A stretch of DNA of 64,000 bases, taken from positions 175,205 to 239,204 of the forward strand of contig CACMND010000001.1 in NCBI GenBank assembly GCA_902614975.1. The letters run 5' to 3'. Under the pieces are notes generated by a model. It was not told where the DNA came from. It made no database searches and saw only the letters and a program-made list of their open reading frames with translations. Within the stretch, counting starts at the first letter, position 1. Each line of letters starts with the position of its first letter. A program made the position numbers and the translations under genes. Origin of the DNA: an uncultured Pelagibacteraceae bacterium (lineage in GTDB: Bacteria > Pseudomonadota > Alphaproteobacteria > Pelagibacterales > Pelagibacteraceae). Of the stretch, positions 56,850 to 64,000 are shown piece after piece.

Positions 56850-59800
56850 TATAATTTTGTGGGCATAGGCTTATCTTTATCAATTTTATATTTTTTAATT
56901 GCATCTACCGCATGTTTAGAAGCAATTAATTGTTCATTAGATAAAATACTTAAGCCATATGCAACTATATGCTCTTTATCGACTTCAAAAAATTTTCTTA
57001 GATTTTTTCTTGTATCACTTCTACCAAATCCATCTGTACCCAATGAATAAAAACTTTTATTTATGTAAGGTCTAATTTGGTCAGAATTCATTCTCATGTA
57101 ATCTGAAGCTGCTAAAATAGGACCTTCGGTTTTTCCAAGGCATTTTTCAACGTAAGAGATTTTTTTCTCTCCTCCTGGATTAAGCAAATTATACCTTTCT
57201 GTTTCAAGTCCATCTCTTCTTAATTCATTAAAACTGGTAACACTCCATACTTCACTATCAACTTGATATTCGTTTTGTAAAATTTCTGCTGCTTCGATCA
57301 TCTCTCTTAAAATTGTTCCTGAGCCCAATAATTGAATCTTATTTTTTTTATTCTTGCTGAAATCTTTTATTTTATACATCCCTTTTAATATGCCTTCTTC
57401 ACAATCTTTGGGCATCTCTGGATGAGAATAATTTTCATTCATTGTTGTAATATAGTAAAAAATATTTTCATGTTTTTCATGCATTCTTCTTAAACCTTCT
57501 TTAAAAATTGTAGCTAATTCATAATGAAAGGTTGGATCATAAGAAACACAATTTGGAATTGTTGATGCTAATAAATGACTGTGACCATCTTGGTGTTGAA
57601 GGCCTTCTCCAGCCAAAGTTGTTCTTCCAGCTGTAGCTCCAATTAGAAATCCTCTTGTTTGACTATCTCCAGCTGCCCACGCAAAATCGCCAGTTCTTTG
57701 AAAACCAAACATAGAATAAAAAAGATAAATTGGTATCATTTCTATATCATGATTTGAATACGATGTTCCTGCAGCTATCCATGATGCCATGGATCCAGCC
57801 TCATTTATTCCTTCCTCTAAAACTTGACCACTTTTCTCTTCCTTGTAAGAGCTTAATTGAGCTGAGTCCTCCGGCTCATATTTTTGACCTTCATGCGCAT
57901 ATATACCTATTTTTTGGAAAAAACCTTCCATACCAAATGTTCTTGCTTCATCAGGGATTATTGGAACAAGTCTTGGAGCAACATTTTTATCTCTTAGCAA
58001 ATTCGTCAACATCCTAACAAGTGCCATAGTAGTTGACATTTCTTTTTCACCAGTTGATTTTTTCATAAAGTCAAAAATATCATTACTTGGTGTTTTGATT
58101 GGTTTCGAAAAAGACGATCTCTCAGGAATATATCCTCCTAAAGCCAATCTTCTTTTTTTTAAGTATTTTATTTCCTCTGAATTTTCATCAGGTCTAAAGT
58201 ATTCTATATTTTTGACTTGTTCATCTGTTAATGGAACATCAAATCTATCTCTATAATATAGCAAATCATCTACACCTAATTTTTTTTGCTGATGGGTTGT
58301 ATTTATACTTTCACCAGATTTTCCCATACCGTATCCTTTAATTGTTTTAGCTAATATTACTGTTGGTCTGTCTTTTGTATTAATAGCTTTATGATAAGCA
58401 GCATAAACTTTATGTGGGTCGTGACCGCCTCTATTTAATTTCCAAATATCGCTATCTGTATAACTTGCAACTAGATTTTTAAGTTCAGGGTATTTTCCAA
58501 AGAAGTTATCTCTAACATATAAACCGCCTTTTGCTTTAAAGGCTTGGTATTCTCCATCAACTGCTTCGTTCATTCTTTTTACAAGTAAACCTGATTTATC
58601 ATTTGCGAGTAAAGGATCCCAATATGATCCCCAAATGACTTTTATTACATTCCATCCAGCTCCTCTAAAAATTCCTTCTAATTCTTGAATAATTTTACCA
58701 TTGCCTCTTACTGGACCATCTAATCTTTGTAGGTTGCAGTTCACAACATAAATCAAGTTATCTAATTTTTCTCTTGCTGCTAAACCAATAGATCCCAGAG
58801 CTTCTGGCTCGTCTATTTCACCATCTCCTAAGAAAGACCAAACTTTTCTATTCTCGTCTTTTATTAATTTTCTATTAATAAGATATTTCATAAATCTTGC
58901 CTGATAGGTTGCCATCATTGGTCCAAGACCCATAGAAACAGTTGGAAACTGCCAAAACTTAGGCATCAGCCATGGATGGGGATAAGATGATAAACCTCCT
59001 GGGTAAACTTCCTGTCTGAATCTATCTAATTGCTTTTCTTCAAGTCTTCCTTCTAAAAAAGCTCTAGCGTAAATACCTGGTGCTGAATGTCCTTGGAAAT
59101 AAATTAAATCTCCACCAAATTTATTACTTTTAGCTCTCCAAAAATGATTCATTCCTATATCATAAAGAGTTGCTGCTGAAGCAAATGTCCCGATGTGACC
59201 TCCTAATGAAGGATCTCTCATATTTGCTCTGACAACCATCACTGCTGAATTCCATCGAATTAGTGCTCTGATTTTTCTTTCGATATTTTGATCTCCTGGA
59301 GATTTTATCTCTTCATCTGCTGGTATAGTGTTTATATATGGTGTATTTTGGGTGTAGGGTATATTTGATCCCTCTTTATATGCCTGATCAATTAATTGTT
59401 TAATTAAAAAATGAGCTCTCTCAGGTCCTTCAGAATGTACTACAGCAGACAAAGATTCTAACCATTCTTTTGTCTCTTGAGGATCAATGTCATTATTATT
59501 TTGAACTATTTCTAATCTTTCATTATGTTCTTCTTCTTGTGTATTTTCTATTTTGATCTCTTTATGTACACTCGTATCTAATTCAGAATTATTATATCCA
59601 TTAGAATTTTCCGCTTCGGCAATTATTTTTTCCGTTGCAGGTGGTATCTTTTCAATAGTTTCTTGTTTTTGCTTAGTTCCATTCTCAGAGGATAATGTTA
59701 GTATCAAATCTCCTTTAGAAACTTTATCACCAATCTTTATGTTAATACTATCTACAACACCCTCAAAAGCAGATGGGACTTCAACACTTGATTTATCACT

Positions 59801-59917
59801 TTCTAAAGTTATTACAGGGTCATTTTTAGAGATTTTGTCTCCTTCTTTTACAAGAATTTCTATGATTTCTACTTCTTCAAAATCTCCAATATCTGGAACT
59901 AGTAATTTTTCACTCAT
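56849..59917 (-). CDS. aceE: Pyruvate dehydrogenase E1, homodimeric, with N-terminal lipoyl domain
   Basis: E1 decarboxylates pyruvate with thiamine diphosphate and acetylates lipoamide. The 1022-aa protein starts with a complete lipoyl domain (1-78, lipoylated Lys42 in ESDKSSVEVP), then a linker (about 80-140), then a homodimeric AceE (from about residue 141) with HIGTFASAATLYD, the thiamine site GDGEIDEP at 364-371 with the downstream NCN, and GEGLQHQDGHSH. Standard AceE is about 890 aa and has no lipoyl domain. E3 (lpd) is not next to it. Confidence 0.96.
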   Translation of the reverse strand: MSEKLLVPDIGDFEEVEIIEILVKEGDKISKNDPVITLESDKSSVEVPSAFEGVVDSINIKIGDKVSKGDLILTLSSENGTKQKQETIEKIPPATEKIIAEAENSNGYNNSELDTSVHKEIKIENTQEEEHNERLEIVQNNNDIDPQETKEWLESLSAVVHSEGPERAHFLIKQLIDQAYKEGSNIPYTQNTPYINTIPADEEIKSPGDQNIERKIRALIRWNSAVMVVRANMRDPSLGGHIGTFASAATLYDIGMNHFWRAKSNKFGGDLIYFQGHSAPGIYARAFLEGRLEEKQLDRFRQEVYPGGLSSYPHPWLMPKFWQFPTVSMGLGPMMATYQARFMKYLINRKLIKDENRKVWSFLGDGEIDEPEALGSIGLAAREKLDNLIYVVNCNLQRLDGPVRGNGKIIQELEGIFRGAGWNVIKVIWGSYWDPLLANDKSGLLVKRMNEAVDGEYQAFKAKGGLYVRDNFFGKYPELKNLVASYTDSDIWKLNRGGHDPHKVYAAYHKAINTKDRPTVILAKTIKGYGMGKSGESINTTHQQKKLGVDDLLYYRDRFDVPLTDEQVKNIEYFRPDENSEEIKYLKKRRLALGGYIPERSSFSKPIKTPSNDIFDFMKKSTGEKEMSTTMALVRMLTNLLRDKNVAPRLVPIIPDEARTFGMEGFFQKIGIYAHEGQKYEPEDSAQLSSYKEEKSGQVLEEGINEAGSMASWIAAGTSYSNHDIEMIPIYLFYSMFGFQRTGDFAWAAGDSQTRGFLIGATAGRTTLAGEGLQHQDGHSHLLASTIPNCVSYDPTFHYELATIFKEGLRRMHEKHENIFYYITTMNENYSHPEMPKDCEEGILKGMYKIKDFSKNKKNKIQLLGSGTILREMIEAAEILQNEYQVDSEVWSVTSFNELRRDGLETERYNLLNPGGEKKISYVEKCLGKTEGPILAASDYMRMNSDQIRPYINKSFYSLGTDGFGRSDTRKNLRKFFEVDKEHIVAYGLSILSNEQLIASKHAVDAIKKYKIDKDKPMPTKL

Positions 59918-60028
59918 TTCGCTATTTGTATATATATATATTATTTACTTTTAATAGATGTATATTTTTGACCATTATTAAAATTTAGTAAAATTAATAA
60001 TAAATGTTAAAAGAATAGATTATATTTA

Positions 60029-60105
60029 GCGCCTGTAGCTCAATTGGATAGAGCGCTTGGCTACGGACCAGGAGGTTCTGGGTTCGACTCCTAGCAGGCG
60101 CACCA
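60029..60105 (+). tRNA. tRNA-Arg (ACG)
   Basis: The 77-nt cloverleaf has acceptor GCGCCTG/CAGGCGC, anticodon stem CTTGG/CCAGG with loop CTACGGA (anticodon ACG, wobble A read as inosine after TadA), a T-arm around TTCGACT and encoded CCA. A candidate small ORF begins 13 bases downstream on the same strand. Confidence 0.97.
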
Positions 60106-60118
60106 AAAAGAAGGAAAA

Positions 60119-60202
60119 ATGAAAATATCTTTGCAAAAATCTGTAATTTATTTTTTTGTAATAGTGTTAATAATATTATTTTTAATAACTTTAATAATTT
60201 AA
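60119..60202 (+). CDS. Candidate 27-residue membrane peptide
   Basis: An ATG at 60119, preceded by AAGGAA at a proper ribosome-binding distance, opens 27 codons: a short polar start (MKISLQKS) followed by about 19 strongly hydrophobic residues. The TAA at 60200-60202 shares its last A with the thioesterase ATG (TAATG), as in coupled genes. It would be a single-pass membrane peptide. I do not recognise a family; it may instead act only as a translated leader for the thioesterase. Confidence 0.5.
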   Translation: MKISLQKSVIYFFVIVLIILFLITLII

Positions 60203-60621
60203 TGAAAAAATTTAAACAAATTAGTGTTAAAAAAGGTTTCATGAGACACAATGGTGGTTTGCTACTAAGAGATATCTCAAAAACTAAATATGAATTTAAA
60301 ACTAAAATAAAAAAAAACCATCTTAACAGAGCTGGCATAACTCATGGTGGGTATATAGCATCGATCATAGATACCGGGTGTGGATCTGGAGCCCATAGAA
60401 TTTCGGGTAATCAGCCTTGTGTAACTATAACACTTAATATTAACTTTATCGGACCTTCAACTATTGGTGATGAAATTTTTGGATATGTAAAAATTAAAAA
60501 AAAAACAAAAAGCATGGTTTTTTTAGAGTGCTATTTAGAATGTAAAGGTAAAATAATTGCATCTGCTACAGGTATTTGGAAAATACTTCAACGTAAGTTA
60601 CCGCATGCAGGTCTAAGCTAA
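60202..60621 (+). CDS. PaaI-family hotdog thioesterase
   Basis: This 139-aa protein has the hotdog fold of PaaI-like acyl-CoA thioesterases: NRAGITHGGYIASIIDTGCG at about residues 42-61 holds the HGG motif and the conserved Asp, and later strands (TITLNINFIGPS, GYVKIKKKTKSMVFLEC) follow the family pattern. The acyl substrate is unknown. It begins at the last base of the 27-residue ORF and overlaps the convergent TRAP permease gene by 4 bases. Confidence 0.9.
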   Translation: MKKFKQISVKKGFMRHNGGLLLRDISKTKYEFKTKIKKNHLNRAGITHGGYIASIIDTGCGSGAHRISGNQPCVTITLNINFIGPSTIGDEIFGYVKIKKKTKSMVFLECYLECKGKIIASATGIWKILQRKLPHAGLS

Positions 60622-62939
60622 ATCCTTCTTCTTATATTTAAATAACCAAAGATTGATAAAAGAATAAGAGCGATAGGATAAATTATTTCTTTTTTTGGTC
60701 TATTCTGATTTTCAATTTTAAATTCATTAATAATATCTCCCATATCTAAACCAGATTTTTTTGCAATTCCATTCCATTTTAAAGTATCAATTATGGTTTT
60801 GTTATCTTCTACAACTAAGCTCATTCCATAATCATCTAAACTGAAATTTTCATCAAAACTATTTTTTTCAATTACAAATAATTTATATCTTTCGCCGTAC
60901 TCTGTAAGTCTAGTAATTTTAATTCTTATCTCTTTATTATAATCAAACCGTTTTTTGTTTATTTCTTCAATACTTAAATAGTTATATTTTGGGTAAAATT
61001 TATTTAGAATAAATTCTGGAGATAATAATGATATTGAAATTATTAAAAAAATAATAATCTCATACCATCTCAGTTTATTTATAAACCATCCCTGAGTAGC
61101 AGAAGTAAATACTAAAATCCCAATCAATGAGGTTGCTATGACCATTAAGCCATGCCATATACTTTCAATACCAATTAATAATAACTCACTGTTAAATAAG
61201 AATACAATAGGAAGTATTCCTGTTCTCAGACTATACCAAAATGCCTGGGCTCCTGTTCTTAATGGGTCTCCACCAGAAATAGCAGCTGCTGCGTAAGATG
61301 CTAAGCCAACTGGAGGTGTTACGTCTGCCATTAGACCAAAATAGAATACGAATAAATGAACCGCAATTAAAGGAAAAATAAATCCTGATGCATTTCCAAC
61401 ATCAACAAGAACAGTTGCCATTAGAGACGCTACAACAACATAATTTGCCGTAGTTGGTAAACCCATACCCAGCAGTAAACACAAAATAATAGTCAAAAAT
61501 AAAAGAATAATAACATTATCTTTTGCAATAGACTCGATTACAATTATTAAATTAGTGCTCAAACCTGTAGATCCAACTGCACCAACTATAATACCTGCTG
61601 TTGCAATTGCTATTCCGACACTAACCATATTCAAGGCGCCCTTTTCAAAACCAACAACAGTTTGGTTATACCAATATATTAAAGCATTCTTAAAGTTCTT
61701 TTCTTTGAAAAATTTATTTAAAAGATTGACTACAATTAAAGTTATTGTTGCAAAAAAAATAGAGTAAGAAGCTGTAAGCCTCATATAAACTAGTAGATAT
61801 ATGAGAACGAATATTGGAACTAAAAAATGTATTCCTTCAAAAAATGTTTTTTTTAATTTTGGGATATCGTTTTCATCCATACCTTTTAAATTTAATTTAA
61901 GCGCTTCAAGGTGAGATATATAAAATAGTGCAATGTAAGAAATTATAGCTGGTAAAAAAGCATGTTTGACAACTTCAAAATATGTAACTCCAATAAAACT
62001 TGCCATCACAAAAGCTGCTGCTCCCATAACCGGAGGCATTATTTGACCATTAACTGATGAAGATACTTCGATCGCACCCGCTTTTTCTTTTGAAAAACCT
62101 GTCTTTTTCATAATTGGAATTGTAAATGTTCCAGTTGTAACTGTATTAGCAATTGATGATCCTGAGATTAATCCTGTCATACCAGATCCAAGAATAGCTG
62201 CTTTGGCAGGACCACCTCGCATTTTTCCAACCATTGCAAAAGCTAAATCTAAAAAATATTTACCTCCTCCAGCAGTTTCTAAAAGTGCTCCAAAAAGTAC
62301 AAAGAGAAAAATGAAATCCACAGAAACACCTATCGGAATTCCAAAAATTGCTTCTTGATCAAACCATTGAAAACCAACTAGACGTTTTAATGATAATCCA
62401 CCATGTGAAATTATATCTGGTGCATATTGACCAAAATAAGAAAATAACAAAAAACCAACCGCAATAACGACTAACGGAATGCCTATTACTCTGCGTGTAG
62501 CCTCTAAAAGAATTAATATTCCAATTATTCCGAGTATCAACTCAATTGGAATAGTAAAATTATCGGAAATATTTATTTTAAGTAATATTCCACCCCTATC
62601 TACTAATTGATCATAAAAAAAATAAATATATAAACAACAAACCGCACCTGTTATCGCAATTAATATATCTATAAAATTTACTTTTTTACCCCGTGCATAT
62701 GGAAATATTAAAAAAGCTAACAAAAGTGCAAAACCAAGATGAATTGCTCTAGCAGGTAAACCTTTAAACATTCCAAAATTAAGCCAAAATGGAAATGGAG
62801 AAGCATACCAAAGCTGAAATAAAGACCAGGTTATTGCAATAACTGCAACTAACTTTAAATGAAATCCTGATAGGTTTCTTGTAGGAGAAAGATCTTCTTT
62901 AATCTTATTTTCAATTTTTTTTTCTATGTCTGCTGACAT
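60618..62939 (-). CDS. TRAP transporter fused permease (TAXI type), with C-terminal DUF3394/PDZ-like domain
   Basis: This 773-aa membrane protein is a TRAP permease in which the small (DctQ) and large (DctM) subunits are fused, as in the TAXI class. It has many membrane helices; the DctM mark GSSIANTVTTGTFTIP and NGQIMPPVMGAAAFVM region is clear. The C-terminal part (about residues 660-750) is soluble and contains WNGIAKKSGLDMGDIINEF, a PDZ-like segment of the DUF3394 type. It takes up an organic acid with the solute-binding protein encoded upstream; the substrate is unknown. Confidence 0.93.
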   Translation of the reverse strand: MSADIEKKIENKIKEDLSPTRNLSGFHLKLVAVIAITWSLFQLWYASPFPFWLNFGMFKGLPARAIHLGFALLLAFLIFPYARGKKVNFIDILIAITGAVCCLYIYFFYDQLVDRGGILLKINISDNFTIPIELILGIIGILILLEATRRVIGIPLVVIAVGFLLFSYFGQYAPDIISHGGLSLKRLVGFQWFDQEAIFGIPIGVSVDFIFLFVLFGALLETAGGGKYFLDLAFAMVGKMRGGPAKAAILGSGMTGLISGSSIANTVTTGTFTIPIMKKTGFSKEKAGAIEVSSSVNGQIMPPVMGAAAFVMASFIGVTYFEVVKHAFLPAIISYIALFYISHLEALKLNLKGMDENDIPKLKKTFFEGIHFLVPIFVLIYLLVYMRLTASYSIFFATITLIVVNLLNKFFKEKNFKNALIYWYNQTVVGFEKGALNMVSVGIAIATAGIIVGAVGSTGLSTNLIIVIESIAKDNVIILLFLTIILCLLLGMGLPTTANYVVVASLMATVLVDVGNASGFIFPLIAVHLFVFYFGLMADVTPPVGLASYAAAAISGGDPLRTGAQAFWYSLRTGILPIVFLFNSELLLIGIESIWHGLMVIATSLIGILVFTSATQGWFINKLRWYEIIIFLIISISLLSPEFILNKFYPKYNYLSIEEINKKRFDYNKEIRIKITRLTEYGERYKLFVIEKNSFDENFSLDDYGMSLVVEDNKTIIDTLKWNGIAKKSGLDMGDIINEFKIENQNRPKKEIIYPIALILLSIFGYLNIRRRI

Positions 62940-62953
62940 TCAGCTTAATATAT

Positions 62954-62984
62954 AAAAAAAAAGGCCCAATAGATATATTGGGCC
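62954..62984 (-). terminator. Rho-independent terminator between TAXI binding protein and permease
   Basis: On the minus strand a perfect 8-base stem (GGCCCAAT/ATTGGGCC) with a 6-base loop is followed by nine T. It lies between the solute-binding protein stop and the permease start (62939), so it can end most transcripts after the binding protein and let fewer continue into the permease. The plus strand also has a T run beyond the stem, though further off. Confidence 0.75.
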
Positions 62985-63008
62985 TCAATTTTTTTTATAT
63001 AGATTTAA

Positions 63009-64000
63009 TTACATTAAACCAGCTTCTTTGTAGTATTTAACAGCTCCAGGATGAAGTGGTGCTGATAAACCGTCAGCTATCATATTTTTTTTCTCTAAAG
63101 GAGCGAAAGCTGGATGTTGTTTTCTAAAATCATCAAAATTTTCAAAAACAGCTTTTGTAACTTGATAAACTAAATCTTCAGATACATCTACACTTGTTAC
63201 TACAGTAGCTTTAACACCGAATGTAGTCACATCTTTTTTCTGTTTAGTATAAGTACCTTTTGGAATTGTTGCAGATGCATAATAATCAGCTCCACTAATA
63301 ATTCCATTAATTACATCTCCCGTTAAATTGATTGGCATAGCTTTAGCTGCACATGTTGCTGCTTGTTCCATTGCTCCATTTGGAAAACCTACTGAATATC
63401 CAAACGCATCAATTTTTCCATCACATAAAGCTTTTACTTGCTCTGAAGATGTTAGCTCAGTAACTGATTTAAAGAAACTGTTATCAACGCCCATAGCTTT
63501 CATTAATTCTTCCATTGTTCCTCTTTGACCAGAACCTGGATTTCCAATGTTTACTACTTTTCCTTTCAGACCCATAAAATCTTTAACTTTTGCTTTTTTT
63601 CTAGCCCAGATTTGAAATGGCTCGTTATGTACTGAGAAAACAGCTCTTAAATTTTTGAATTGTTTTCCTTCCCATTTGCTTGATCCATTGTAAGCATGAA
63701 ATTGCCAGTCAGATTGTGCTACACCAAATTGAAACTCACCATCTTTTATTTGTCCGATGTTATAATTTGATCCTCCAGTTGAAGGAGCGGTACATCTGTA
63801 AGCTTTATCTTTCATACCTTTTTTTCTACCGTGTTCAGCACTAATTGCTGATTTATGTAACATTTTACAAATAGCGTTTCCTGTCTGAAAATAAACTCCA
63901 GTTGGTCCTCCTGTACCTATTGTAAAAAACTCTGCTGATTTTGCTATTGATCCAAATGAGAATATAGCAGCAAAAATAATCAGAGAGCTTGATATTGTTG
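63009..64000 (-). CDS. TRAP transporter solute receptor, TAXI family (5' partial)
   Basis: This periplasmic binding protein delivers the substrate to the fused TRAP permease. The frame runs to the window edge; residues before the Met at 63863 include a hydrophobic signal peptide (IIFAAIFSFGSIAKSAEF) and the TAXI mark FTIGTGGPTGVYFQTG, so the true start is only a few residues outside the window. Further marks are FGVAQSDWQFHA, GNPGSGQRGTMEEL and IDAFGYSVGFPNG. The C-terminus ends with PLHPGAVKYYKEAGLM. The substrate is not evident from sequence. Confidence 0.95.
   Translation of the reverse strand, partial: TISSSLIIFAAIFSFGSIAKSAEFFTIGTGGPTGVYFQTGNAICKMLHKSAISAEHGRKKGMKDKAYRCTAPSTGGSNYNIGQIKDGEFQFGVAQSDWQFHAYNGSSKWEGKQFKNLRAVFSVHNEPFQIWARKKAKVKDFMGLKGKVVNIGNPGSGQRGTMEELMKAMGVDNSFFKSVTELTSSEQVKALCDGKIDAFGYSVGFPNGAMEQAATCAAKAMPINLTGDVINGIISGADYYASATIPKGTYTKQKKDVTTFGVKATVVTSVDVSEDLVYQVTKAVFENFDDFRKQHPAFAPLEKKNMIADGLSAPLHPGAVKYYKEAGLM

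Overview
The window is a very AT-rich, tightly packed chromosomal segment that looks like Candidatus Pelagibacter (SAR11 clade, Alphaproteobacteria) or a close relative. The evidence is the low G+C, one-to-few-base gene spacing with many ATGA and TAATG junctions, no insertion sequences, prophage or CRISPR, and several alphaproteobacterial gene orders: accD-folC-trxA, murA-DUF2948-hisD-infA, rpmH-rnpA-yidD-yidC-argB-dapD-dapE, truA-fmt-def, and bolA / J-domain-cobS-cobT. The tRNA-His has A73 and no encoded G-1. The strain name cannot be read from the sequence. The longest gene-free stretch is about 244 bases (9783-10026); none exceeds 300.

Layout. 1-5.7 kb: fatty acid and folate genes (accD partial, folC), thioredoxin, then a DNA-processing group (exonuclease I, an MGME1-like nuclease, RmuC). 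5.7-9.8 kb: one overlapping operon, tRNA-His-hisS-hisZ-sulfotransferase-hisG. 10-14.4 kb: cold-shock protein, tRNA-Phe, infA, hisD, DUF2948, murA, dcd and two small lysine-rich proteins. 14.5-22.7 kb: tRNA-Thr, a TVP38-like membrane protein, then a plus-strand run from rpmH through yidC, argB and lysine/meso-DAP synthesis (dapD, dapE), ending in a histone-deacetylase-like enzyme and a SET-domain methyltransferase. 22.7-26.7 kb: truA, fmt, def and an unknown exported protein with a small overlapping membrane peptide. 26.8-32 kb: aroK, aroB, bolA, J-domain protein, CobS and CobT. 32-35.3 kb: RegB-type redox sensor kinase and gyrB. 35.3-46 kb: tRNA-Ser and a translation operon (glycosyltransferase-thrS-infC-rpmI-rplT-pheS-pheT-lepA-methyltransferase). 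46-53 kb: alpha/beta hydrolase, glutamate synthase (gltB, gltD), uppP. 53.5-60 kb: DMT exporter, a gamma-butyrobetaine-hydroxylase-like dioxygenase and the pyruvate dehydrogenase genes aceF and aceE. 60-64 kb: tRNA-Arg, a 27-residue membrane peptide, a thioesterase, and a TRAP-TAXI uptake system that runs off the window.

Most of this is core metabolism and translation. The points that stand out are: hisS starting 4 nt after its own tRNA; a sulfotransferase inside the his operon; an MGME1-like nuclease; an HDAC/SET pair; CobS/CobT with no cobalamin genes in view; a pyruvate dehydrogenase E1 carrying its own N-terminal lipoyl domain, co-transcribed with a carnitine-type dioxygenase; and several very small ORFs overlapping known genes.
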